From NCBI GenBank assembly GCA_022647725.1, contig JALCLG010000001.1:998931-1062930 (forward strand): 64,000 nt of DNA, written 5' to 3'. The stretch's first letter is position 1; each line of letters opens with the position of its first letter. A model generated the notes under the pieces. That model saw nothing but the letters and a program-made list of their open reading frames with translations, ran no database searches and was not told the origin of the DNA. This DNA comes from Bacilli bacterium (GTDB lineage: Bacteria > Bacillota_I > Bacilli_A > RFN20 > CAG-288). The translations under genes and the position numbers were made by a program. Below are positions 27,571-36,242 of this stretch, piece by piece.

Positions 27571-30500
27571 ATGAATACCCTGAGCATTTCCTGTCGGCAT
27601 GCCGTTACCTCGATGGGGCAAGGACTGAAGAGACTGATTCACAAGCTCTTCGTTGAACCTTCCTGGTCCGTCAAGACCTGCTATCTTTTGATTGTCGTCG
27701 GCATCCTTTGCTATGGCTATACCTGGATCAACTCCAATTTCACCGTTCCGTTGAACGGCGACTACAACATGCAGGAGATGACCTTCCTCTTCAATGGCTA
27801 CGATGACTGGCATCAGTTCTTCAAGACCGGCAACTTCCCGCAGTGGGACCGCTCGGTCTTTATCGGCATCGACAATATCGGCGGCAACTCCTTCTATTAT
27901 CTTTTTGATCCGTTCCTGCTGATCATGCTGCCCTTCCCGCGCAGCTGGCTCTTGCAGCTCCAGGGTCTGGAATTCGTGCTGAAGATGGTCTTAGCCGGCA
28001 TGTTTTTCTACTGGTATCTGGGTGAGTTTAAGCTCTCACCTCGGGTTAGGATGATCGGTGCTCTGACCTTCGGGTTCTCCGGCTATGGGTTCTCCTATCT
28101 TTGGTTCCATTTCATTGATTCCTGCGCTTTCCTGCCCCTAGTCTTCTTAGGGGTGGAACGGCTGATTCAGCGGAAGGATCCCCGGATTCTCTGCATCGCC
28201 TATTTCGTCAATGCCATGACCAGCTACTTCTTCTTTGTCGTCTTCATGTTCGGCGGCTTCTTCTATTGGTGCTTCCGTTATCTGCAGGATATCTTCCGCC
28301 GCAAGAAGGATGAGAACTGGGCCATCTTAGGTGTCTCCTTCATTGCCTTTCTGGTCTCGGTCTTCCTCGGACTGTTTACCTTGCTTCCCGGCATGGTCGT
28401 CGCGACCAGCATGCCGCGAGTCACCAGCGCGACATGGCTCTCGAACATTCTGGATGCCACCACGATTCAGGCCAAGATCAAAGCCCTGCTTACCTATTCG
28501 TATAGCTTCACTCAGCTGACGCCTCTTTATAACTTCCTCTTCATGCCGAACAGCTGCTTCTCTTCGAATATCATGTCTGTTTACTGGTATGACAACTTCT
28601 CAGCCAGCATCTATGCAACCACCCCAATGCTGCTGATTTTCTTTGTCGGTCTCATCAACTCCTTTAGGCAGAAGAAGATCTCCCATATCATCGGCTTCCT
28701 CTTAACCTTAGTCCTGGTCTTCACGCCGATCGGCTTCTATCTCTTCTCCGGATTCACGGTTGGCTATGCCCGTTACTTCATCATCCCGACGGCCTGGCTT
28801 GTTGCCTATGACTGCATTACCCTGGAACAGCGCCGCAAGATGCCCCGTTCCTATCTGGATCTGGCTTTCGTGATGGTGATGGCCATCGATATCGCCGCCT
28901 GCCTTTTGGACATCTGGTTCATCAATACTCATTCCTACACCGGCTGGTTCAACAACTCCGACTGGGACAATCGGATCGCGGAGATCCCGTTATCGATGCT
29001 GTGGTGTCTGGTCTGCTATCTGATTCTCCGTCCGTTCTTCCACAAGAAGCAGTTCCATGCCCTGTTCACCGGATTATGTGCTCTGGATATCATCGTGATG
29101 GCCAATGTCGTGATCTCCTTCTGGGGAACCGTCGACATGACGACCTATATGGGCGGAACAGCCAGCGTCGATGAAGAGACGCAGATCGTGGAGATGCTGA
29201 AAGACAGCGAGAACGGCCAGGACTACTACCGCATCAAGAACGAATCGCAGACCCCGGCCTACATCAACCTCAATTTACGGGAAGGCTATGAAGGCCTGGG
29301 AGCCTTCCATTCCGTCTATGCCTATGCCGCTCAGGACTTCATTGACCGCAGCCGTCTTCCTTACTACTACCATGACTGGGAGATGAGCAGCGAGAACCGC
29401 CGCTATAATCTCGAGACCTTCTTAGGCACCAAGTATTATCTGGTGAAGAAGCAGTCGACCAACTTCGGAGCCAACAGCGTCCCCAAGTACGATTACGATA
29501 TCCCGTTAGGCTATGTCAATGTTCTGAATCTGACGGATGAAGAGAAGGCTTCCTTAGGCGTCAATTACTCCGATAAGCTTCTGGATTATCTTGCCAGCTC
29601 CGACTGCAACCGCTCGCTGTATGTGAACCTGTATTATGTGGATCTCGGCTTCAGCTTCGATACCGTCATCAATGAGGACTGGCTTTATTATCCTTATGGC
29701 GATAATGGCGACTGGAACCGGTACGAGGATGTCAATGAGTATCCGTTGCTCCGGTATGCGATGCTGGAAAACAGCGATTATCAGGACTTCTATTCGGCCA
29801 AGAAGCTCAATGCCGGCACCTTTGTTGCTAACGGCGTCAGCTATACCCAGCAGGCCAGCACCTCCTCCAACAAGCTCGGCCTTTCCAATCAGTTCTTAAC
29901 CGACTTAGTGACCGTCAGCCCTTACGAGGAAGGCAAGACCGCTCCGATCGAACATCTGACCGGTGCCACCCGTCTTAAGGCGACGGTTTACAGTGCCAAG
30001 CGGGTAGCGACCAGCGAATCCCCGGTCTACGGCGACTATGTCTATGCGGTGGTGGACGGCAAGAACATCTTCTACGACGATACGATGGTCTTCGATTCCA
30101 GCTCCAACACCAAAGTCCTGATTCCGACCCTGGCTCAGTGGCGGAAAGACAATCCGCTCCTGGAAGCCAATGGCGTCTATCCGGCCGATACCAAGTACGA
30201 CTACTACACCCATCTGGATGATGACGGCAAAACCGTTAGCAATGCCGGCAAGGTGACTTACTTCTCCAAGGTTGTCTATACCCCGGTGACGACCACGACC
30301 GACAGTCTCGGCAAAGTGACGACCACTCCGACCACGGTCTGTGCCAAGGCCGATCCCAGCGATCCGACCTCGGGCTGCTATCTCTCCATCGATGATACCA
30401 ACAACATCACCTGGCGTCTCTACGATAAGGACAATAAGCCGATTGCTTCGGCCAAACATCCTTATTGCTCCTATAAGCATGCCCATGGCTATTATACCGA

Positions 30501-31050
30501 TCGGCCAGTGGCGACCATCATCGGCATCGTGCAGTCGGGAAGCTTAGCCGATCCGACTTCCTTACGGGCACCCAGCATCTATGTGGAACGTCATAGCGAC
30601 TATGTGGCTGCCGTCAACACCCTGAAGAAGTATCAGCCGACCATCACCTATCGCAGCGATGACAGGATTGATTTCTCGACCACGACGGAGCAAGACCGCT
30701 TCATGGTCCTCAACTATCCCAATGCCAAGGGCTGGAAGGTCGTGGAGAACATCACTTCCACCTCCGGCAAGACCACCCAGAGCGAGGTGAAGACCTATAC
30801 TGCCGATGGCGGCTTCATCGGCTTCATTACTTTGAGCGGGACCCATTCCTATAGCCTAATCTATGAATCGCCTTACTTCAAATTAGGCGGTGCCGTCACG
30901 GCACTGGGTGCTTTGATCACCTTAGCCTTCTTAGCCTACTATGGCATGAAGGACAAGGAAGCCAGGATGGAAGACAAAGGCACGCTGAAGACGGTGCTGA
31001 AAGCAGAGCTTCAGAAGGAGGCTTGGCAACAGGATGACTACGAGAAATAG
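27571..31050 (+). CDS. YfhO-family multi-pass membrane protein
   Basis: 1159 residues. About twelve membrane segments in the first 510 residues (starting SWSVKTCYLLIVVGILCYGY; early loop PLNGDYNMQEMTFLFNGYDDW), a roughly 580-residue extracellular domain, and a last membrane segment near 1100-1125 followed by a charged tail. This is the layout of the YfhO (DUF6541-like, GT-C superfamily) proteins; B. subtilis YfhO takes part in glycosylation of lipoteichoic acid. The sugar and acceptor here are unknown. Its 3' end overlaps the phosphofructokinase start by 17 bp. Weak ribosome binding site (AGGGAAG). Confidence 0.8.
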   Translation: MNTLSISCRHAVTSMGQGLKRLIHKLFVEPSWSVKTCYLLIVVGILCYGYTWINSNFTVPLNGDYNMQEMTFLFNGYDDWHQFFKTGNFPQWDRSVFIGIDNIGGNSFYYLFDPFLLIMLPFPRSWLLQLQGLEFVLKMVLAGMFFYWYLGEFKLSPRVRMIGALTFGFSGYGFSYLWFHFIDSCAFLPLVFLGVERLIQRKDPRILCIAYFVNAMTSYFFFVVFMFGGFFYWCFRYLQDIFRRKKDENWAILGVSFIAFLVSVFLGLFTLLPGMVVATSMPRVTSATWLSNILDATTIQAKIKALLTYSYSFTQLTPLYNFLFMPNSCFSSNIMSVYWYDNFSASIYATTPMLLIFFVGLINSFRQKKISHIIGFLLTLVLVFTPIGFYLFSGFTVGYARYFIIPTAWLVAYDCITLEQRRKMPRSYLDLAFVMVMAIDIAACLLDIWFINTHSYTGWFNNSDWDNRIAEIPLSMLWCLVCYLILRPFFHKKQFHALFTGLCALDIIVMANVVISFWGTVDMTTYMGGTASVDEETQIVEMLKDSENGQDYYRIKNESQTPAYINLNLREGYEGLGAFHSVYAYAAQDFIDRSRLPYYYHDWEMSSENRRYNLETFLGTKYYLVKKQSTNFGANSVPKYDYDIPLGYVNVLNLTDEEKASLGVNYSDKLLDYLASSDCNRSLYVNLYYVDLGFSFDTVINEDWLYYPYGDNGDWNRYEDVNEYPLLRYAMLENSDYQDFYSAKKLNAGTFVANGVSYTQQASTSSNKLGLSNQFLTDLVTVSPYEEGKTAPIEHLTGATRLKATVYSAKRVATSESPVYGDYVYAVVDGKNIFYDDTMVFDSSSNTKVLIPTLAQWRKDNPLLEANGVYPADTKYDYYTHLDDDGKTVSNAGKVTYFSKVVYTPVTTTTDSLGKVTTTPTTVCAKADPSDPTSGCYLSIDDTNNITWRLYDKDNKPIASAKHPYCSYKHAHGYYTDRPVATIIGIVQSGSLADPTSLRAPSIYVERHSDYVAAVNTLKKYQPTITYRSDDRIDFSTTTEQDRFMVLNYPNAKGWKVVENITSTSGKTTQSEVKTYTADGGFIGFITLSGTHSYSLIYESPYFKLGGAVTALGALITLAFLAYYGMKDKEARMEDKGTLKTVLKAELQKEAWQQDDYEK

Positions 31051-32224
31051 ACTGCAGGGCAATGTCTGCTATTTTCAGAGCGGCGGGCCGACGGCGGTCA
31101 TCAATGCTTCCTTTTTAGGACTTGACCAGGCTTTTAAGGCCCAGAAGAGTCCCTATAAGATCTTTGCCTCTCCCTATGGCATCACCGGACTGATCCAGGG
31201 AAAGCTGACGGATGTCACAGGCAAAGACTATGCCAAGCTGACCCACCGTCCCGGCTCCTTTTCCGGCTCTTTACGGAAGAAGCTGAAAGAGGATGATCCT
31301 CTTTTAGGTTCCATGATTGCCACTCTGGCAAAGTATCAGATCCGCTACCTTTTCGCTAACGGCGGGAATGACTCGATGGATACCTGCCTCAAGCTATCCG
31401 AGGCGATGAGAAAAAGCGGGCTGTCCTGTCAGGTACTAGGCATCCCCAAGACCATCGACAATGATCTTCTGAAGACCGATCATACGCCCGGCTATGGCAG
31501 TGCCGCCAAATACATTGCCAATACCGTATTGGCGATTTCTCTTGATGACAGAACCTATGAGAAGGGCCGCATCAACATCGTAGAAGTGATGGGACGGGAT
31601 TCCGGGTATCTGACGGCTTCTTCTCTCTTAGCTTCTCTCAAAGGGCAGGCTCCGGATTTCATTTACGTTCCGGAAGTTGCTTTTGATTTAAATAAGGAAA
31701 TCTTCAAGTGGGAAAAGACCTACGACACGAAAGGACGCTGCCTGGTCGTTGTTTCCGAAGGCATCCATGATGAGCAGGGAAAGCTCATCAGTGCTGTCGG
31801 GACCAAGGATGCCTTCGGCAACATCCAGATGGGCGGGGTCGGTTCCTATCTGTCGTCACGGGTCACCAAGGACGGCTACAAGTCCAGGGCCATTGAATTA
31901 TCCATTCCGCAGCGGGCGGCTTCCTATCTTCTTTCCAAGCGTGACGTCAACGAAGCCATGGCCGTCGGCAAAGAAGCCTTGCTGAAAGCACTCGCCGGCG
32001 AAGACGGCGTGATGGTGACGATTGATAGAGTCTCCAACCATCCGTACCGGGTTAAGTATGGGAGTGCCTTGCTTAGCGATGTCGGCGGCAAAGCCGGCTC
32101 GCTTCCGTTACGCTATATCAATGACGACAAGGACAATATCCGGAAGTCGTTTATCACCTATGTGCTGCCTTTGATCCAAGGCAACGTCTCCGCCTTAGGT
32201 GACGACGGATTGTTGGACTGCTAG
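31034..32224 (+). CDS. pfp: Pyrophosphate-dependent 6-phosphofructokinase
   Basis: 396 residues. Phosphofructokinase fold with GGPTAVINAS at the N-terminus, GGNDSMDT and PKTIDNDL in the active site. In ATP enzymes the equivalent motifs are GGDGS and PGTIDNDI; Asp/Asn-for-Gly and Lys-for-Gly at these places mark PPi-dependent enzymes. The reaction interconverts fructose-6-phosphate and fructose-1,6-bisphosphate with PPi and saves ATP in anaerobes. AGAAGGAGG lies 12 bp before the ATG. The gene overlaps the YfhO-like gene at its start and the convergent ogt gene by 30 bp at its end, an unusually tight setting for a glycolytic gene. Confidence 0.88.
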   Translation: MTTRNRLQGNVCYFQSGGPTAVINASFLGLDQAFKAQKSPYKIFASPYGITGLIQGKLTDVTGKDYAKLTHRPGSFSGSLRKKLKEDDPLLGSMIATLAKYQIRYLFANGGNDSMDTCLKLSEAMRKSGLSCQVLGIPKTIDNDLLKTDHTPGYGSAAKYIANTVLAISLDDRTYEKGRINIVEVMGRDSGYLTASSLLASLKGQAPDFIYVPEVAFDLNKEIFKWEKTYDTKGRCLVVVSEGIHDEQGKLISAVGTKDAFGNIQMGGVGSYLSSRVTKDGYKSRAIELSIPQRAASYLLSKRDVNEAMAVGKEALLKALAGEDGVMVTIDRVSNHPYRVKYGSALLSDVGGKAGSLPLRYINDDKDNIRKSFITYVLPLIQGNVSALGDDGLLDC

Positions 32225-32719
32225 GTTTCTTTTCTCAAACGCCAATAAGGCTCTTTTCAGATCAAGACCGCCGTCATAGCCGACCAAGGCTCCGTTTTTC
32301 CCGATGACCCGGTGACATGGGATGATCAGGCTGATGGGATTGTGGGAGACGGCCTGGCCGATGGCCTGAGCCGACATCCTTTCTTTGCCTAACGCCTTGC
32401 AGACCTGTTCGCCGACTTCCTGATAGCTTTCCGTCTGGCCATAGGGGATCGTCACTAGGACTTTCCAAACGGCTTGCTCAAACGGCGTCCCTTCCGGTGA
32501 GAGGCAAAGAAAATTCTGATCCGGAGCAGCGCCTTTTGCATAGGATTCCAGCCATTCTTTGGCTGCTTTAAGAACCGGCGTCTCCTTTTCCTCAATCCGT
32601 TCCTTGTTTTTGGCGATAAATCCGGACTGACAGGAAAATCTAAGAGCGATGAGAGCCTCGCCTTGACCAAGAAGCTGTATTCTTCCCCACGGGGAATCCA
32701 CCCAGGATTGCTGAATCAT
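32195..32719 (-). CDS. ogt: Methylated-DNA-[protein]-cysteine S-methyltransferase
   Basis: 174 residues. Removes alkyl groups from O6-alkylguanine by suicide transfer to its cysteine. Active site LIIPCHRVIGKNGALVGYDGG with the Pro-Cys-His-Arg-Val signature; the DNA-binding helix region FEQAVWKVLVTIPYGQTESY is typical. The C-terminus overlaps the phosphofructokinase gene by 30 bp on the opposite strand. Divergent from uvrA, so two DNA repair genes share a promoter region of about 90 bp. Confidence 0.92.
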   Translation of the reverse strand: MIQQSWVDSPWGRIQLLGQGEALIALRFSCQSGFIAKNKERIEEKETPVLKAAKEWLESYAKGAAPDQNFLCLSPEGTPFEQAVWKVLVTIPYGQTESYQEVGEQVCKALGKERMSAQAIGQAVSHNPISLIIPCHRVIGKNGALVGYDGGLDLKRALLAFEKRNLAVQQSVVT

Positions 32720-32778
32720 GCTTCTATTATATTCCTTCGTGGGAGGGCTTCTTTCAGCAGGCCAGTCCTCTCTTGGGT

Positions 32779-32784
32779 TATAAT
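32779..32784 (+). promoter_or_regulatory. -10 box of uvrA
   Basis: TATAAT 22 bp before the uvrA start. No SOS box was recognised around it. Confidence 0.5.
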
Positions 32785-32806
32785 AATCAGCTTGAGGTAT
32801 ACGCGC

Positions 32807-35656
32807 ATGGATACTACTGATTACAGAGACTATATCGTTGTCAAAGGTGCCAGGGAAAACAACCTGAAGAATATCGATGTCACCTTGCCGAAAAACAGCC
32901 TGGTTGTCTTTTCCGGTGTCTCCGGATCCGGAAAGTCAACCTTGGCTTTTGATACCATCTTTGCCGAAGGTCAGCGCCGTTATATGGAGTCCTTGTCTTC
33001 TTACGCCCGAATGTTCTTAGGCGACTTCTCCAAACCGGATGTCGATTCCATTGATGGCCTTTCTCCGGCCATTTCCATTGATCAGAAAACGACGTCCCAT
33101 AACCCTCGTTCCACCGTCGGCACGGTCACGGAAATCTACGATTATCTCCGTCTTCTTTATGCCAGAGTCGGTGTTGCCTATTGCCCGAACCATCATATCC
33201 CGATCGAAGCCAGTTCTCTGCAGCAGATCGTCAATGCCATCAAGATGAACCCGGCTGAAAGCAAAGTCACCATCTATGCTCCGGTCGTCCAGAACGAGAA
33301 GGGCACCCATGTCGACACGATGCAGAAGTTCTTCGCTGCCGGCTTTACGAGAGCCAAGATCGACGGGGCTGAACTGACGAAATACGAGAATATGCCGGTG
33401 TTGGACAAGAATCTCAAGCATACCATTGCCTTTGCCATCGACCGCTTGATCCTGAAGCCAGAGAACGAATCCCGTCTTTTCAACTCCTTACGGACTGCCC
33501 TCGACTTTGCCAAGGGCTATGTCTCCGTTGAAATCGACGGCAAAGAGAAGCTTTATTCCGAACACCAGAGCTGCCCTATCTGCGGCTTTTCCGTTCCCCC
33601 GCTGGAACCTCGTCTTTTCTCTTTCAACAACCCCTTAGGCTGCTGCCCGGACTGCAACGGCTTAGGCGTCAAGATCGAAGCTGATCCGGATCTGATGATT
33701 GCCGACCCGACCAAATCCATCGATGACGGCGCCATTGCCTGTCTTCCCAAGCATAACCACGAGACCATCGAATGGAATGACTTCTATGCCGTCTTGGATA
33801 AGTACGGCATCTCGACTAAGACGCCTTTCAACCGGCTTTCCCAGCGGCAGCGGGAGATCATTATCTACGGACCGCCGGAACCGGTCAACTACATCTATGA
33901 GACCATGAACGGCTCCAAGCTGAACAAGTTTGTCACCGAAGGCCTGAAAGCCCGGATCGACCGGCTTTATATGACGACCAAATCCGAATTCATGAAGGGC
34001 TATTACGGTTCCTTCATGTCGGAGAAGGAATGCCCGACCTGCCATGGCGCGAGACTGAATGAAGCCGTCCTTTCCATTCAGGTGGGCGGACTCAACATCC
34101 ATCAGCTCTGCTCCCTGTCCTTAGGCAAGATCTATGATTTCCTAGGCAATCTTCCTCTGACGCCGATGCAGCAGACCATCGCCTCCCAGATCATCACGGA
34201 AATCCGTAACCGACTGAAGTTTTTGATCGATGTCGGCCTGGATTATCTGACCCTGGCCCGCGAGGCCAGCACGCTGTCCGGCGGCGAAAGCCAGCGCATC
34301 CGTCTGGCTACCCAGATCGGCAGCAAGCTGACCGGCGTCCTTTACGTGCTGGATGAACCCAGCATCGGACTCCATCAGCGGGATAACGACAAGCTGATCA
34401 AGACGCTCAAGGAGATGCGAGATCTCGGCAACTCCCTGATTGTGGTCGAACACGACGAGGATACGATCCTCTCCGCCGATTATGTGGTGGATATCGGTCC
34501 GGGTGCCGGTGACCACGGCGGTGAGGTCGTCTTTTCCGGAACACCCAAAGAGCTGTTAAGCTGCCCGAATTCCCTGACGGCCGATTATCTGACCGGCCGG
34601 AAGATGATTCAGGCACCGACCATCCGGCGAAGCTATCGGAAGACCTTAGATATCAAGGGTGCCTATTGCCATAACCTGAAGAATATCGATGTCTCCATTC
34701 CGGTCGGCGTCTTAACCTGCGTGACCGGTGTCTCCGGTTCGGGAAAGTCGTCTCTCATTGACGAGGTGCTCTATAAGAACTTACGGAGCTACTTCGGCTT
34801 CAAGACGACCAAGCCTGGGGACTGCCAAGCCATCGATGGCATGGCTAATTTCACAAAGGTCATCAATGTTTCTCAGGAACCTATCGGCAAAACGCCACGA
34901 AGCAACCCGGCGACCTACATCAAAGTCTTCGATGATATCCGGGATGTATTCGCTCAGACTCAGGAAGCCCGGATCAAAGGCATGGATAAGGGCATGTTCT
35001 CCTTCAACAATCCTGGCGGACGCTGCGAAGCCTGCCAAGGCGATGGCGTGAAACGGATCTCGATGAACTTCCTTCCGGATGTCTATGTCGAGTGCGATGT
35101 CTGCCATGGCAAACGGTATACCGATGATGTCCTGGCCATCCGTTACAAGGGCAAGAACATTGCCGATGTCCTGGATATGCGGGCCGAGGAGGCTGTCTCC
35201 TTCTTTGCTCCGATTCCGGCCATCAAGAAGAAGCTGCAGACGCTTGTCGATGTCGGTTTAGGCTATATGAAGCTAGGTCAGCCTTCCACCACCCTGTCGG
35301 GCGGCGAAGCTCAGCGGGTGAAGCTGGCTTTTGAACTGGAGCGGTATTCGGACGGACATACCCTTTACATCCTGGATGAACCGACGACCGGTCTCCATCC
35401 GTTTGATATCAGCAAACTGATTGCGGTCCTTAACCGCTTAGTGGATCAGGGCAATACCGTCATCGTGATCGAACATAACCTGGATGTCATCAAGTGTGCT
35501 GATTATCTGATTGATCTGGGCCCGGAAGGCGGCGATAAAGGCGGCAATGTCGTTTTCAGCGGCACGCCGGAACAGATCGTCTCCTGCCCTCAGTCTTATA
35601 CGGGTGTCTATCTGGCCCGGGAACTCCAGAAAGAGAAATACCAGTCTACAAAGTAA
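32807..35656 (+). CDS. uvrA: Excinuclease ABC subunit A
   Basis: 949 residues from the ATG at 32807; a longer in-frame extension passes through the promoter and the ogt start and is excluded. Damage-recognition ATPase of nucleotide excision repair, partner of UvrB. Two ABC ATPase modules: Walker A GVSGSGKST and GVSGSGKSS, signatures LSGGESQRIRLA and LSGGEAQRVKLA, Walker B VLDEPSIGLH and ILDEPTTGLH. Zinc modules CPICGF..CPDCNG, CPTCHG and CEACQG..CDVCHG are all present. Weak GAGGT ribosome binding site. Confidence 0.97.
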   Translation: MDTTDYRDYIVVKGARENNLKNIDVTLPKNSLVVFSGVSGSGKSTLAFDTIFAEGQRRYMESLSSYARMFLGDFSKPDVDSIDGLSPAISIDQKTTSHNPRSTVGTVTEIYDYLRLLYARVGVAYCPNHHIPIEASSLQQIVNAIKMNPAESKVTIYAPVVQNEKGTHVDTMQKFFAAGFTRAKIDGAELTKYENMPVLDKNLKHTIAFAIDRLILKPENESRLFNSLRTALDFAKGYVSVEIDGKEKLYSEHQSCPICGFSVPPLEPRLFSFNNPLGCCPDCNGLGVKIEADPDLMIADPTKSIDDGAIACLPKHNHETIEWNDFYAVLDKYGISTKTPFNRLSQRQREIIIYGPPEPVNYIYETMNGSKLNKFVTEGLKARIDRLYMTTKSEFMKGYYGSFMSEKECPTCHGARLNEAVLSIQVGGLNIHQLCSLSLGKIYDFLGNLPLTPMQQTIASQIITEIRNRLKFLIDVGLDYLTLAREASTLSGGESQRIRLATQIGSKLTGVLYVLDEPSIGLHQRDNDKLIKTLKEMRDLGNSLIVVEHDEDTILSADYVVDIGPGAGDHGGEVVFSGTPKELLSCPNSLTADYLTGRKMIQAPTIRRSYRKTLDIKGAYCHNLKNIDVSIPVGVLTCVTGVSGSGKSSLIDEVLYKNLRSYFGFKTTKPGDCQAIDGMANFTKVINVSQEPIGKTPRSNPATYIKVFDDIRDVFAQTQEARIKGMDKGMFSFNNPGGRCEACQGDGVKRISMNFLPDVYVECDVCHGKRYTDDVLAIRYKGKNIADVLDMRAEEAVSFFAPIPAIKKKLQTLVDVGLGYMKLGQPSTTLSGGEAQRVKLAFELERYSDGHTLYILDEPTTGLHPFDISKLIAVLNRLVDQGNTVIVIEHNLDVIKCADYLIDLGPEGGDKGGNVVFSGTPEQIVSCPQSYTGVYLARELQKEKYQSTK

Positions 35657-35671
35657 TCCGATTTTAAAAAA

Positions 35672-35714
35672 CTGTCAATGTCAGGCTTTTACGGCCAACG
35701 TTGGCAGCTTTTTT
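35672..35714 (+). terminator. uvrA terminator
   Basis: CTGTCAATG (35672-35680) pairs with CGTTGGCAG (35699-35707) with two G-U pairs, followed by CTTTTTTG. Confidence 0.65.
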
Positions 35715-36123
35715 GTTCGGAGGAAAATATTCACTAGGTCACAGAGTTCTGCCTATCATCGATAAGAGAACTGATTTCATCACAATCGATGAAAGGCACG
35801 AAGACTGACATTTCGTTAACCTTGATAGTCGATTCTAGAGAATGGAATGTGTAAGGGACAAGATCGGTATGGCCTTCTTTCAATCTTTGTCTGAAAATGA
35901 TGCTTAGAACACAACAGGAAATAAGCATAGAAGTTATAGGATTTGTCCTTGTTCCCTATCCTCTATTCTTATAAGAAAGGGCTTTATCCAGCGCCAATTG
36001 AGGCAATCAGGAAGCCTTTATTTTTGCAAAGAAACATTCTAAAAAATCAGTCTTTTTTGTGTATTTTCATCAAAATCAGCCTTTCAGGTTAAGCGCAGAA
36101 AATGACCAATTGTGTTTTTTGGA
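35715..36123. other. Intergenic stretch without a recognisable gene
   Basis: About 400 bp, more AT-rich than its surroundings. The longest open frame (35734-35928, leftward, 64 codons) resembles nothing I know and has no clear ribosome binding site. May be the remains of a lost gene or mobile element. Confidence 0.4.
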
Positions 36124-36207
36124 TACAATGAAAGGGGTTCTATGGTACGATGATGGCAAATCAAGGGAGAGAGAAATTCCTTATGAATCCTCGCTCTTTG
36201 ATTTGCC
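36124..36207 (+). promoter_or_regulatory. Promoter and structured leader of the glycan locus
   Basis: TACAAT (36124-36129) is the likely -10. In the leader, GGCAAATCAA (36155-36164) and TTGATTTGCC (36198-36207) form a perfect 10-bp stem with further pairing of GAGAG and CTCGCTC below the loop. There is no T-run, so this is a structured 5' region rather than a simple terminator, ending 24 bp before the ribosome binding site. Confidence 0.5.
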
Positions 36208-36242
36208 CTAAAAACGGGTGAAACATTCTAGGAGGAATGCTT

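Noticed and set aside
35734-35928. 64-codon leftward frame after uvrA as a small gene
   Set aside because: No ribosome binding site, no similarity recognised, and located in a low-information spacer.
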